A program made the translations under genes and the position numbers. From the NCBI GenBank assembly GCA_003427395.1, contig BFEA01000314.1:511552-575551 (forward strand): 64,000 bases of DNA, written 5' to 3'. This document shows, piece after piece, positions 33,001 to 46,151 of the stretch. Under the pieces are notes generated by a model. It worked only from the letters and a program-made list of their open reading frames with translations, had not been told where the DNA came from and did no database searches. Position 1 is the first letter of the stretch. Each line of letters begins with the position of its first letter. Source of the stretch: Chara braunii (lineage: Eukaryota; Streptophyta; Charophyceae; Charales; Characeae).

Positions 33001-34000
33001 GGCTTACCCGTTGTGGGAGGTGCAGACTTGACAACTGTGGTTTCAGGTTAACATTGTACACGGCATTGCGTTGGCAAGTTCCCTTGAAAGAAATGGCGCT
33101 CCACCTTTGTCACAGCAAACGGCTGAAATTATTGTGCCCGACCGTTAGGCGAATGACATAGCGGAAGTAGATCTCAACTGGATGAATGCGTTCGGGGCCT
33201 GGGTCCCCACTCCGCAAACTAGGGGACTCGTGAGCCATTTTCCTTTTAGAGGTCTGGTTGCACGTGTGACCAAGTTGGGACATTAAATCCGGACAAAGCC
33301 CTGAAATGACGGTGGCACTGGAGCTATGTTTTAGAAAGACTCGTGAAATTTGAGGGCTGTCTAGTCTTGGGGGAAGCAAGGGGTATTCAGACTCGGGGAA
33401 TTTCCAGAATGGATCGAGTTTGCTAGTGTTAAGGCCTGCAACTTAGCCTGTCAAGACGGCCGATAAACATAGTAGAATCAATTTAACTAGGGAGGACTTT
33501 CATATATTTGTGATTACGGTATGTGCACGTCAGAGTATAACACGGGGGTGGGGTTCTTAGTACAAATTCTGTAGTGAATTTGGTATATCGTTCACGAGCG
33601 TCTCCTTGATGTAATGTTGATAGAGTGGATGCAACAAAATATTCGAGATCCAAGTGTCGTCTCGGGCCTCGTGTGAGGGGAAGCCAAATCATACGGCCCT
33701 ATTGTGGAGGTTTCAAGGGGCCGCAAAAGAGCATTGTTTGCTGGATAAAGTTTCGTTAAACAGAAGTACTTTGGTGCATTCAGAGATAGATGTGAGAATG
33801 GAGGTTGAATGAAAGGAAAGCTATAATAGTGCATTTTTGCGCTTGTGACGCAGGGGTTAGCGTCTGTCTGCAAGTTTAAACTGAACATTGTTTGATCTTC
33901 GGTGATGGGACCCTCATTGGCTTGTTATGTGCAACTCTTTAAGTTGGTAGGAACAAAGCTCACACTCATACAATAGTGGGCCGTTGTTGGTGGAAGAGTC
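30060..34000. other. Non-coding region, dispersed repeats
   Basis: No protein is recognised. A segment around 31030-31160 (CATTGTACACAGC...GGCAAGTTAGCTTGAAAG...CACAGCAAAC) has a diverged second copy at 33043-33145. CT and T tracts lie at 32138-32158 and 32170-32195, A tracts near 32430-32460 and 32567-32580. Confidence 0.55.
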
Positions 34001-36140
34001 ATGGGTAAAGAGAGAGTTGAACACGCCACTAGATTGTTAGTATACCACTGTCGGGAGATTGAGAACCTTATAAACAAAGGAAACGATGTTCATAAAGGTG
34101 TTCTAACTGGTATAGATTTGGTTGAGAAGCTGTCAGGCCCTAAAGATGAACCTTCACAGGGGCAAAAAAACTTGAGGCACCCCAACCTCTCCATAAAGTT
34201 GCTTGAGGTGCAATTTTGTGTGAGTGAGAATTCGGAGGACCAAGATTCATAGGTTAACGCCCTTTAGGCAAACAGATTGCTCGCAATATTGTTTGTGCGA
34301 GCACAGTTGGGTACTTTTGCAATAGTAGTGTTTGCTTGCGAAAGAATCTTGTTGCTGAGGCTCTATAGTGTACCCATCTTTCGAAATGAGTGGTAAGGTG
34401 CATCCATACCTCAATGGGAATCGAGGAGCTTGCCTTGTCATTGTTATTCAATCGCAGTGCAAGACGGATGATGAGCTCGTACATCCAGTTGGAGCGGCGA
34501 ATAGTTTTTTCATTACGTTGTAAGTAGTTACAACCAAATAGTTGTACAAGGGGATTTCATGCATTTGACATGTGGCATTGGTGTTGTGGATGTAAACCAA
34601 ACTATTGAGGTTCTTCGAAAATGAATGTGCAGGTATGTGTGAGGCATCGAACTGCTCGCAATGTCAGTCGCTGATGTATTGATAATTTGAGTGTTTTAGG
34701 TTTGAAATAGAAGGATGAGATGGAGGCAATGTTGGGAAGTTAAAAGTTTGTATAAGACTGATTAAAGTTATTGAAGGTAGTAATGTACAAAAAATATTAA
34801 AATTTTGTTTAGGTGGTGTTATGTCAAATCATTGCATGTGCAAGACAACTATTCTAGGATTTCTTAGTGATGAAAGGAGATATCATCCGAGAATTAGAAA
34901 CTCCAATGATGTTTATGAGTGAGCTTTGGGAGGTATAAAGCTTTTAGGCAGCGTGCAGATTTTAACCTATTACTTTCCTACATATTTTAAAAAAGTAGAG
35001 CTGTTCAAAAAATTTAAAAATATAAAAAAGCGGGAATGAGGGCCTTACAAGGAAGGTTTGATTGTAGATGAGCTCAAAATAAATTTAAAAAACATCGTAT
35101 GATTTTGTGGGGTTCTATGCATGATTTTTTGTCGACCCCAGGTAGCGTGTCCACGAAAGACCTATGGACAAAGTTGTTGATATATTCGGAAATGCATACG
35201 TGCGTTTTTGTCAATTACTATCACATAGCAGACTCGAGGCGCCAATGCATAGTTAGATTGTCATATATACTTCGCTATTCTTTGGCTATGTTATATGCTG
35301 CCAAATTCAAGCTTGACCTTCATTCATGGTGACAAAATGAAATAAAAGCAAAATTAAACTAATAGTGAGTTAGCATAAACAAAGATCAATTAGTAAAAGA
35401 AAGATACAAGTTTCCTATATATGAAGAGAAATCAATGGAATCATAGCAAATTGTTTCAGTGAACCTAACACACCTGAAGCGCACTGCAGACTCAATCTTA
35501 AATGAAAACCAAAATGATGAGAGCGTACGGTGGAACCGGTGAACCATTCGAATCTTTTTTCGAAAGGGGAAAGGGCTCGTAATACTTTTATTTACAACAG
35601 TAGCCTTGCAATAGGCGGGTAGGGCAGCGCTGGTCTGGTTTTGTAGTGAGCAGACGACTCTGGCCAAAATGTACGCAACAAAATTCAAACTTGGACCTAG
35701 AGCTGAAGTATCGTGGGAAGAGATATGGGTAAAGGTTTAAATGCGAAACCAGACAAAATTCGGTTGAAATCCAAATGATAGAAGATTGGGAAAAATGAAT
35801 GAGTGGAAAAGTCATTCTCGGGCAACTGGCAGGTTGAAATTCTATATAGTAACCCCAAAGATTTGCATAGAAAAATAACTACAAAAAAAATTTTGTTGTT
35901 GAGATCGATTTTGGAATCACCTTTTAAGATGGGATGGTAGTAGGAGATGAAGAAGGAAGTTTCAAAAGTTGAACCTAGAAAACAGCAAAGCGCGTAAGGT
36001 GCCTCACCGAGAAGCTGCGCATGTTCGGACGCTCGGCCGAGCAGGAACCGAACATGTTTGGCCGACCGTAAATGAGGGGACTGGGGAATGCATCCTAGTG
36101 TGTGTGTTTGTGAGAGGTGTGTGTTGTGTGTTTGTGTATG

Positions 36141-36299
36141 TTCAGGAGTGATAAGCAATATCCCTCGGGGCCTACAAACCCATATATATATATAAAATGA
36201 AAATGAAAATCCATACGGTGAAAAATTTTATTTTCATTTTCATTTTATATATATATATGGGTTTGCAGGCCCCGAGGGATATTGCTTATCACTCCTGAA
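36141..36299. mobile_element. 159-bp near-perfect foldback element
   Basis: The left arm starts TTCAGGAGTGATAAGCAATA and the right arm ends with its exact reverse complement. The arms are about 70 bases each with a single clear mismatch (CCTACAAACC against GGTTTGCAGG), separated by about 18 bases. A TA run sits inside each arm. This fits a young MITE or foldback transposon; it is too perfectly paired and AT-repetitive to look like a typical conserved microRNA precursor. Confidence 0.85.
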
Positions 36300-37079
36300 C
36301 TTACGATTCTGCATTAAGCAATGTTCAATCAGCAGGAAACCACAAAAAAGTACGGCCGCTCGCCCTAGCTAGCGACCGCCGAGCTGTTTGGGATCCTTAG
36401 AGACTTTACGCAACGCATCTCACTTGTTTCCTTAATGAGACGGAAAGAAAGAAAGAAAGAAAGAGAGAAAGAACTTTGAATTTTGAACATATAACTATTA
36501 ATTTAAACCGTTAGTACACCATCTCAACCTTGTGGAAAAGAGACTTGTCCTCTACGAGTTTCTTTCGAAAAAGACAGTGCAAGAGCGCTGTTGATAAAAA
36601 ACTTCGGTGGTTTGCGACGCCTATTGGAATATGACGGGCTCCTGCAGCTGATTGCTAGATTAAACTTGGATATGCTTGTGCTTTAAAATTGCTATCGCGG
36701 GTTAGATATGACTTCCTTTGCATAGACAATTAAGGGTTAAAAAATAACGAATCCAACCATTGCGGGATGATGAATATACATATTAATGTGTGAATTTGAT
36801 ATGAAGAGGATATTTGATGATAAAAATTGTCTTTCATTCTGTTGAATATAGTGAAAAATTGAAGATGGTTGATATGAGTTGTAGTGCAATGAAATTTGAA
36901 CGCCGCATTAGTACTTTCGTGCTCCATGTGAGAGAGAAACATTATTTGCATCAGTATGAGTGGATAATTCCTTTTGATTTTCATCTCTACTTTAATTTTG
37001 TTTTGGGCACTTGAGTGAACGTAGAGAAAAATCCATGGGCACAATGTACAACCAACTATAACTCTTGCTAATTCGGTTT

Positions 37080-37560
37080 TAAAACCTTCTGAAATGACAT
37101 GAAGAGGTTGAAGCTTGTGGAAACAGTTTCAGGTTCCCCCATCCAAATGGTTGGATAAGGGTTTCAAACCACTATCAGATTTTCAATCGACGTGAAACCT
37201 CTAAAATGACCTGATGAAGTTGCTGAAGTTTATGAAAGCGGTTTCAGGTTCCCATATCCAAGTATTTGCATTTGAGTTTCGAAATCGTTTTAAGAAGATT
37301 TAACAATTTCAGGTTGTTTTATGAGTTCGAGGTGGGGAAACTTAAAACCTTTGAAATAAGGGGACGTGGCTGAAGCTTCTGAAAAGGGTTTGAGGCTCCT
37401 CCATCGAAATGCTTGCGTGAGAAAATTTGAAACCGCTTTCAGAAGCTTCAACCAATTTAGGTTATTTTATAAGTATTAGGTAGGGACATGAAACCTCTAA
37501 AACGACCTCAAGTGGATGAAGCCTCTGAAAGTGGATTTAGGTCGTCCAATTCAAGTACCC
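37080..37560. repeat. Degenerate ~120-bp repeats with inverted segments
   Basis: Blocks such as GGTTTCAGGTTCCC..ATCCAA and AAACCTCTAAAATGACCT recur at about 37090, 37200, 37360 and 37490. At 37370-37460 a copy of GAAGCTTCTGAAA is followed by its reverse complement TTTCAGAAGCTTC, so part of the array is inverted and could form a hairpin. Confidence 0.7.
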
Positions 37561-40126
37561 AACGTCCATCTGAAGTAGGTGAGAAATATTTGAAAATAGA
37601 GAAATTTGATAATCTTATGTTAAGCAGAGACGAATAGGTTTAAGAGAGGATAAAAAAAAAAAACTTTAAATAAAGGAAGGAAATACTATAGGAAGAATAC
37701 TATGAACGGGCGATGTGAGAGCACGAATGTGGAAACAATGCTTTGGGTTCAGTTAAACCAGTTATGAAAAAAAAAAAAAAAAAAAGGTTGTCAAGGCGCG
37801 TAGGTTGGAAAATGAGGCGTTAGGCAATTCATGGTGCAAAAGCAAGAGGGCATTAGTTTGCGAGGATGAGTCAGGACGAAGTTTATCAACTCCTCGAAAC
37901 ATAATACACGTTAACGATCGTTACTATACGTTTTTTTTATATACCTAGTGAAGAATGAATTGATGTGTGTTCCACCTGCTTCATGTACGAGGGATGGTAG
38001 AGGTGATGCAATATGATTTATTTATAATGCAATAAGATAAAATAATTTTGCGAGGTTTACGGGCGAAGGTGCGATCCGAAAATAGACCAATTATAGAGTG
38101 ATATTAAGTAGTAATGTTGTAGACATTATTTCATTTAAGTGCGAGTCATCAATAGAGGGAGGGAGCTGAAAACAAAAGGAAGTGCAAGAAAAAGTATGCG
38201 CTTGTGAAAAAATTCCCCGGTAGCAAATCAGGTTTTTATTCGGAATTTTTAATCCGGATGAAAATTCAGGATTAGTTTTGGATATGAAAAGTTCGCCCCT
38301 GCGTAAAATATATTTTTTAACGGAAAAAAAAATAATTTGAAAAAATATGGAAAAGAAGTATGTCAATCATATCAATGATACAAACAACTTTTGGCTTAAG
38401 GTCATCTTTGATATCTGAACAGATATCAAGATTAAAAAATATATACATATATATATATATATATATAAATTTATAGAATAAATTAACCATCCCCCTTTTA
38501 AACCCTTTTATTCCCTATCTTATCCCCTTTGAACCCTTCCATGCCCTATCAAGCTTTTCATGAAATAGATAAGTAGTTGTATTATATTTTGAATGCGCAA
38601 TATCATTTATTTTTATTTTTATTTTTTTTATGTTTTTTTTACCTTTTTTTTATCATCCGTATTTTCGGATGATTCTACCCCCCCTTCATCCGGCTAGATA
38701 ATCTGACCAGATTATCCGGCCATATAACCCATGCTACCTAGGAAAAAAAATACTCAACAGTCTAATATGTTACAAAAATTGCACGTTGGGATAATTGCTA
38801 ACCATGATTTTATCTTCGGATGGTTATGTTTATCGAAAACATCATCATCAAGTGAACAATAAGATATCGCTCACTCCATTGTGGTTTCATATAACATGCT
38901 TGGTTCATGAAGAATTTGCCAAAAACTTGTGAAAAAAAAAACATTGAGTTTAAGTTAATACATTTTCAAGTTTTGTCGTACTTGAGATTTATAGACGACT
39001 TACGATCATAGAAGAATGTTTTTTTGAGATAAATATATTTACTTGCAATCAACGGTGGATGACTGTAGAACGATGTTCGCTAGCTATCGGAGGACCCACA
39101 TTGGAGATGTTTTTGTCGATCAATGCTCATCGCACACTGTGCACGTGCCTGCTCTCACCACGTTAACAGGTGCGCTGTGAACACAACGGTTGAAAACCGA
39201 CGTGCGCATGTTCAATCTGGGTTTCGGTGATCAGCGGACCATGGACATCACCCCGCGGCTGATTGCTTAAGAGATAGGATAGTAGGTAGTAGGCCACGGG
39301 TGTGGAAGGAGCTTATGGAGGTAGAGTTTTTGTGCACGTATACAATTTGATTTATGAAATGCAGTGGTCCTAGAAATGAGGTAAGTGGTGGTTATGTTAT
39401 GCAATTAGGAAAACTTAGATTACAAAGGCTATCATAATGAGATCAAGAACATATAAAATGTCGAGCTTAATAAAGCTTCAAACATAGGAACTGAAAAAAA
39501 AAAAATCGAGTTTTCTACGTTTGAGGGTCTTTACCGGAGGTTTGAGAGATAAGTCCCTCTCCTTCCCCCAAGGCATCGTCCCGGTGATTTTGCTCTTCGA
39601 TCCGCAGCCACGCAGCAATGCGCCGCCTACCTTCTGTTGATTCTCTCACCTTGATCTTTTGAACCTTACTACGACTAGTTTTCACACTAACTGCACATGG
39701 ACTCTAATCCGAGTGCTCCTCTTCGTGCAAATATTGTTTGAAGACAATATATGTGAGGAACCCTACCGATGGGACGACCCGCCGTTCGTCCTTCCAATCA
39801 AGCACTAGGATTGAATTTCGGAAATACGGTGCCCAACCTCCACCTTTACCAATGGCTGAGTCCAATACGCAACAGACCACAGTCAAAACGGTACTCATAC
39901 TACCTCCCCCCGCCCCACCTCACCCCACCCCCACAACCATAACCCCCACCCACATATGTTCCTCCCTCCCTCCATCTCAACGCCCTCAGGTCTCGGATGC
40001 TCCCTCTAACGGGAGTACATTGCCTCCTCCATCTTTGCAATGCCCTTTCTCCCCACCCGCCTTCCCTGCAGTGAGGAGGCAACCGAGATGGCTTGCCACG
40101 AGCGGACTTGGACATCCACTCAATGA

Positions 40127-40990
40127 ATGTTAACGGCCTCATCCAGGCCACATCGACCAAATGTGAAGCCATCTGGGGGCGAGTATGGTTATGTGTCTGA
40201 TCATGGGCCAATGGTCGGATGCTGTATGTGTGCAGTAAACACACCTGCAGGACTCCGTTCCACACCAGAGCGAAGCACATGCTATCTGGTTCCATACGAC
40301 ATATACTGCACCTGCCACAACGCGGCCGTCAGCCGGAGTAGCAATCTGGCTCCCTCCATCGTCCAGAGTCCAGACTCAAGCCGATCACCTATCACTATGA
40401 CAGGCAACCGGGTAGACGGGTCTACCTCAAGGCAAAAATTCAAGAGGAGTTTTACCTCGTATGCGTTTATGCCCCCCAATGACCCCAATACCAGGGTGCA
40501 GTGTTGGCTCACCCTCCACCAATACCTCCCTAACGACGCCCCACTTATTATAGCAGGTGATTTTAACACCGCCGTGGACCCAGATTTGGACCGCCGCTCG
40601 GCGGGCCGGGGACGGTACCCGGTGGCCCCGGACCCGATGCCTATCGATCAGGACGTCTTAATGCCGAAACAACTCATGGTTGACAGGCAGCTGGTGGATG
40701 CGTACAGGTTACTCCACCCGTCACATCGCGCGTATATATGTCTATCATACAGGGGTCAGCAAGGCACCGCCAACTCAAGGATAAACCTATCGCTGGTGTC
40801 AGGGGACTTTGCTGGCCTCATCGTGGCAGTTGACATCATCGCTATCAACGTGTGTCAGTCCTTTGACCACCGAATGTCCACGTTGGGGCTGTCGTTTCAC
40901 GGCCATGTCCTGAGGGAGCCAGGTTTTTTCAAACTCAATACCTCCTTGCTCGCTCTGGCCAAATTTAAAATCTTGGTCACGGAGTTCTGA
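40127..40990 (+). pseudogene. LINE ORF2 endonuclease domain
   Basis: The frame contains LIIAGDFNTAVDPDLDRRS near residue 145, with the catalytic GDFN motif of exonuclease-endonuclease-phosphatase nucleases. Near residue 245 is SFDHRMSTLGL, equivalent to the S-D-H-x-P motif with Phe in place of Ser-adjacent residues, followed by GFFKLNTSLL as in L1 linkers. The first ~70 residues are probably out of frame: in a neighbouring frame the sequence near 40100 reads DIHSMNVNGL, the expected start of this domain. Confidence 0.88.
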
Positions 40991-41673
40991 CAGTGCCGGC
41001 AAACCTAAAAGCCCCTTTCGAGAGAAAGAGTGGCATGGTTTAATGAGCGGGTGACCCAACTTCGGGAGCGAACCAAGAAATTTTCGACTCAATATGCGAG
41101 AGATCGCAAGGCCCAAGAATACATAGACCAGCAAACCCATGCATGATGAATTTAGGCCAGGTCAGAATCAAACGCGACCGCACATATGGGACAATGGCAA
41201 AAACCTTCTTTGCCAAAGCCAAAGCGAGGTCGAGAGCCAACACTGTGCCCCGACTCCGCCATCCGTTTGATGCCTTGGCCCCCCTGCCTCCAATGCTTAT
41301 GCCATAGTGGATTACGCTTCCAGATACTACCAGTGCCTATTCACATCCGAAACACCCCTTAGACCCGCGGTGGAGGTCCTTCAAGCCCGGACCGAGCTGT
41401 TGCAGGCACTCCATACTCACCTCACAGCCGACCAAAGGGACCAACAAGACACCCCCATAGCCCTGGACGAACTCTGGCAAAGGCTTCATGACACGGAAGA
41501 TGAAAAACACTCGGTGTGGATTCCTTTCCCAAGGAATTCTGGGTGCAATTTTGGAACCTGCTTGGCGAGGAGCTTTTTGATTATGTTAGAGGGTTCCAGA
41601 GGGAACGCTTCTTTGGGGGTATGATGGGGCAGAGGGTGACTACACTTCTCTATGAGAATGAGACAAGGAGGAC

Positions 41674-42250
41674 GTGCGTAACTATAGACCCATCACCCTC
41701 CTCCCGGTTCCATACAAAATAGTAACCAAGATGCTGACCAGTCGACAACGGCCATTCATGAACCTGCTGATCCACCCGGACAAGACAGACTTTATACCTA
41801 ATCGCAATATCCAAGACAATATACTGTTAGTTAACGAGACCATTAAGTACGCCCGCCAACACGAGGTCTCGACTGCAGTGCTTTTTATTGATTTCAAGAT
41901 GGCCTATGACCATGTGGACTGAGAATTCCAGGAAAAGTATTTGGCCAGGATGAACTTCGGCCCGACTTTCGTTCACTGGGTGCGTCTCCTCCACTGATCG
42001 ACAACAACAAACAGAATGCTAACCGACCACCTGTCAGCCCCGATTGTGTTGCACCGCTTGGTACGGCAAGGAGACCCCATATGACCTCTACTCTTCGTCA
42101 TTGTTATGGAAGCGTTGGCTTCGCTCATCAGGGTGCACCCTGGAATCCTAAAAGTCCCCGTCCCACACTTCCCTCAACACCTCGTCCCCATCACCTCGTT
42201 GTTCGCGGATGATCTCATGGTGCTCATCAAAGCGGATGGCCAAAGCATAT
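41674..42250 (+). pseudogene. LINE reverse transcriptase domain, broken
   Basis: It starts NYRPITLLPVPYKIVTKMLT, then IHPDKTDFIPNRNIQDNILL and AVLFIDFKMAYDHVD (RT motifs 1-3 with the first catalytic Asp). After in-frame stops it continues with RQGDP and LLFVIVMEALASLI, then LFADDLMVLI, the A/F-A-D-D catalytic motif. Several stops lie where Trp is expected (TGG to TGA, for example at 41920-41922). Confidence 0.9.
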
Positions 42251-42333
42251 GAGCGCTCACATAGGTCATCCACTCCTTTTCACTGGCAACGGGCATGAAA
42301 GGGAAGTGGGGCACTAAATTGGAAGGCTGGTAA

Positions 42334-42867
42334 ATGCACCCGCGAGATCTCGCCCCCCCCCCCCCTCAACCGCAAGTCTCGTGGGTGCCCAAAGAGGCCG
42401 CCATCAGGACCCTTGGAGTGAAACTGACAGCACCGGGACTGCCACAGGACCACGGTGACGTATTGGTAAACCTTGCCATTGACCGCCTTGGCCGCTGGGT
42501 GGGCCTGTACACCTCCTTGGTCGACAGAGCATTGGCCATAAACAAGGTTATCTTGGCCGCAATCTGGTATAAGCTGGCGGTGTGGCCTCTTACCCCTAAG
42601 CAATTAACTCGGCTCTGGAAGTCCCTCGTGACTTATCTCTGGAAGAACAATGCTCAAGACCAAGGTTGTCTGAGCCGGGTCAAATGGGATTTCCTGTCAC
42701 AGTCGATAAACAAAGGTGGATTGGGCGTACTTTACCCGCGTCGCGAGAGTGACACCCTCATCTTTAAGGTGCTGATCAGACTCCTTATTGGCATCGACAT
42801 CCCGTGGGCCCCCTTCGCATGTCTGCGGATTGCCAATCTAGCACCGCAAACTCTTAGGCATCGGTAG
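42334..42867 (+). pseudogene. LINE ORF2 post-RT region
   Basis: An open frame of 177 codons with VSWVPKEAAIRTLGVKL, LVDRALAINKVILAAIWYKL and QSINKGGLGVLYPRRESDTL, the layout seen C-terminal to the RT in plant L1 elements. A run of C at 42352-42364 near the start may be a site of frame slippage or sequencing error. Confidence 0.85.
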
Positions 42868-42929
42868 ATCCACCCCTTCCAATTGCTTACCAACGCCCAC
42901 CGGGCTACTCCCGACAATTTCCCGCCCCA

Positions 42930-44142
42930 ATGCAACCCGAACAGGCTGATACCCAAACGCAACCGACCAGATCAGATATTCAGCGGGAACCCCTGTGGCC
43001 ACACATGATTAAACTCTTGCGCCGGTGTGGTCCGCAACAGCGGCAGCCTCCCCTCAGATGGCATGACATTTGGCGCCAGCCTCCTTTTGGTAATTCCCGG
43101 ATATTGGACACAGCAAGTCACCCCTTCTCCTTAACAACGCGCTCCCACTGGCTCACCTCGGCCCTCAAAGGTGTGTTCACCGTACGCGACCTGTGGAACA
43201 CGTCAACGAGCGACTGGGTGCGTGCGCCAAAGCTGCAGCAAACACTCAAACATGTCAAATCTGTAGATGAAAAACTGTCGGAGCTGCATGAGGCGATCCC
43301 AGTGGCTTGGCACCTCGTCTTTATGAAAGGCCTCATGGTCCAAACAGGGGACTGAGTTGTGCAGTTCGCGGACCTCCCTACACCGCTCGTGGTTTATGGA
43401 GTGTGTAGCAAATGTCAAGGCACTTGCACCCTGGAGGCCTACGAACCCCTGCTGCTAAGGGCAAGATTCTCGAAGCTTACACGAAATGAAGACCTCAATA
43501 GCGACACACAATGGGGAGGCCTGCTGCAGGTCAGAGTGGTGGGGGATTCTGAAGCTGGGCAATTTGTCTATGAGGCTTCGACCCCAATGGTACAACTGCC
43601 TTTTGACCCACTGGAGTGGGAGTGGTCGGGTCGTAAGACAATGCCTGTATGGGAATACACAATCAAAGGGGGTTATAGTGCCTTGGACTCAGACCAACCG
43701 CTAAATAAAACGGTGGCAGATCGCTTCGGCCGTGACTCCCTTATGGACCCGACCCTCATTGCTGACTTGTCGTGGTTCACATGCGCTAACATCATGCCCA
43801 TAAACCTCCGGTCATTGCAATGGCAGCCTGCCCATCCCAGATTGGTTAGTCAGCAAAACTGACATGGAGCAGCGTGGGCAACTCTCCCCCATATGCTCAT
43901 ACAGTGCCCGGTCATCACCGCCTGCTCATGCCATACAAGAGCATTGTCTCCTCGCATGCGCTATGGTGGCCCAACTGTGGCAATGGTGGGACGCGGCCTT
44001 CCACTCCCTCACGTTCGTCCACATCCCCTGGGACCTGGGCCTGATGTTGCTGAGTAAAAACAGACACTTGTTGGCCCATTGGTCCCCGTTCGCAGTCAAC
44101 CTCTTCTCTTACACGTGGCTGCAAGTCCTTATGCTAGCCTGA
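42930..44142 (+). pseudogene. LINE ORF2 C-terminal region
   Basis: Frames 42930-43355 and 43359-43862 are the same frame separated by one stop (TGA at 43353-43355); 43864-44142 continues in another frame. Features include LRWHDIWRQPPFGNSRIL and a Cys/His cluster (HMLIQCPVITACSC-like when the frame is followed near 43890), as in the zinc-knuckle ends of plant LINE ORF2. Confidence 0.7.
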
Positions 44143-44289
44143 CAGGCCCGTTGCTCCTATAAGAGGAAGGACCACCAATTCGGTTTCCAAGAAGCGCAAC
44201 AGGTGATGGAGGACGTGATTCGCTCGCGGACCCAAAAAGCACTTGCTTCTGAAAGAATTTTCACTAATTGTGCTACGGTCGAACGCTTC

Positions 44290-46007
44290 TGACCAATTGC
44301 TACGTACACACAATACAACTTTTTTTTCTCAGAGGCATCTTTTGCATTGATGTGCTTCTGTATATCTTGCATCTAAAGCTTTCATAATATAATAGCCGAT
44401 TTTGAAACTGGGAAATTCCGCTAACGCGCCTCGATCGACACTAGAGAAAGAGGTAGTCTAGCCAAGCTATATATACGTTGGATAGGAAGAGGATTGCATG
44501 GAAGGCCATGCAAAAAGACTACCGAGAAGAGAAAGAATCGCAGACCAAAGAGACTATTATGTGCTCATATCGACAGATATGGCAAGACCCCAGTGAGATG
44601 GATGACAGTTTCACCATTCACTGGAAACCGTGGAGGCGCACGGGGCAGGAGTGAAGTTCATGGATCCCGCCGAAACAAACGTAAGGGCAAGTGGTAACGA
44701 ATCCACTTTTGTCAACGATAACGAACTTAGACATAGAGGGTTTGCACATGAGAAAGCGTTCAGACTGTTTGCAGGCAGCAAATCCAAGATGTGGGGACAC
44801 CTAAGGATCCCAAATTTGCAATTGGTTGGAATTCGGGATCGCCCGAAAGTGTAAACACTGGGGGCGACGGAGGGACCACAGTAGTGATTGATGCCAGGCA
44901 TAACAAAGGGTCCTATGGAGAACATAGATTTGATTGATCATTTACACGACATCCATCCAGGTTGCAGTTGCCAAGCCTCTGTCGTCTTACTTACAGTCGC
45001 TAACTAAGGACCTCCGCGAGAGCTATATGCGAGGAAACTTGCATATACAGGTCGCTGAGGTCGGGAAAGGCTCTGATGCCTATCTATGTATGAAGGCGTC
45101 AGTTATGCTATTTCACTCAAAGAAGGATGACTTTCACGTCCCGTACCTTCAGCCCAACTTCGTTCTTGTCGACAACCCCTAAGCAAACCCCTTGAGGCCC
45201 CCGCCCTCCTTCGACCTCCCTCCCCGCTACACCCTTAACCAAATCCCTTGGGGGACCCCCCCCTCCCTAGATCGGAGCATGCCGCACATTGCTACTTGGA
45301 CTGCCAGAAACCAGCATGGGCATGATGTCCGATGGGTTCGACAGATCGGGCCTCGCCAAACCCCGCCCTAGGAGAAGATTGAGCTTCTGCAACGGACCGG
45401 CGATACAAGGGTTCCGAGGTTTAAGGGTTCGACAAACTGCGGTTTGGAAGCCGGGAAGCCATGGTGCACGACCCACTGCAAACTTGAAGTTGCTCTGCGC
45501 CACGCTCTTACGGTGACAAGACCAGATGTGATCTTGTACAACATCTGCAACTTCTGCGCGATCGACGATGCATGACAGACGGGGTTATCATGATGGTCGT
45601 GAGACGAGGATGTGAAAGTTGCAATGCCATACTGCACTGCTGACTGCAGCCACTAGATGCGCTGCACTACACTCTGAGGGGGGCTTTGCTTGGGAATGCA
45701 TATTCGCATCGACCACTCTGCTCGTGGGAAGTGCCCCCCTCATGTTACCAATTGGACTTTGTATAACATCTGTGATTTTGTAATTGGGACACTGGGCCCG
45801 TTTTCCAGCAGGTGTAACTCCCCCCCGATAGATGGAGTATCCCCGAGGCCAGCTTGATGTGTCTGCTCCTACCAACACCTCAAGCCTCAAGCTGTCTCCG
45901 GGGTTGTTACAAATTTTTTTTTGAAGTGTACATCAATAGGGATTTAAATCACTCGTTTGTTGAACAAATATTTTATCACTTGTTTGTCTCATATATTGAC
46001 ATGTCTG
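44290..46007. other. Unassigned region
   Basis: Short open frames (for example 44630-44854 and 44934-45182, plus strand) show no domain I recognise. C-rich homopolymers lie at 45188-45265. This may be more transposon-derived DNA, but nothing identifies it. Confidence 0.4.
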
Positions 46008-46013
46008 AAACAA

Positions 46014-46116
46014 CCAGGGTAACTGCCGTTCGGGACGGGCCGAACGCCCGAACCCGGACGCCCGAATGTATGGGAGCCCTTGGGGATGCGTTCGGCCGTT
46101 CAGACCGAACGCGGAC

Positions 46117-46151
<35 letters not shown>

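Larger units (their letters stand above)
34000..39700. other. AT-rich region without recognisable genes
   Basis: Base composition becomes clearly more AT-rich than the eIF3a neighbourhood. All frames are short. It holds the foldback at 36141, degenerate repeats at 37080-37560, homopolymer A runs (37650, 37765) and a TA run near 38440-38466. Confidence 0.6.
40080..44290 (+). mobile_element. Decayed L1-type LINE (non-LTR retrotransposon)
   Basis: In order on the plus strand: an apurinic-type endonuclease (about 40100-40990), reverse transcriptase (about 41670-42240), the conserved region after RT (42334-42867) and a long C-terminal region to about 44290. Reading frame is lost and regained several times and there are internal stops, so the copy is dead. 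The 5' end, any ORF1, the A-tail and target duplication could not be defined. Such elements supply the machinery that also retrotransposes other RNAs. Confidence 0.9.

Noticed and set aside
44934-45182. 82-codon plus-strand frame with moderate complexity
   Set aside because: No recognisable domain, no splice or promoter support; left as unassigned DNA.
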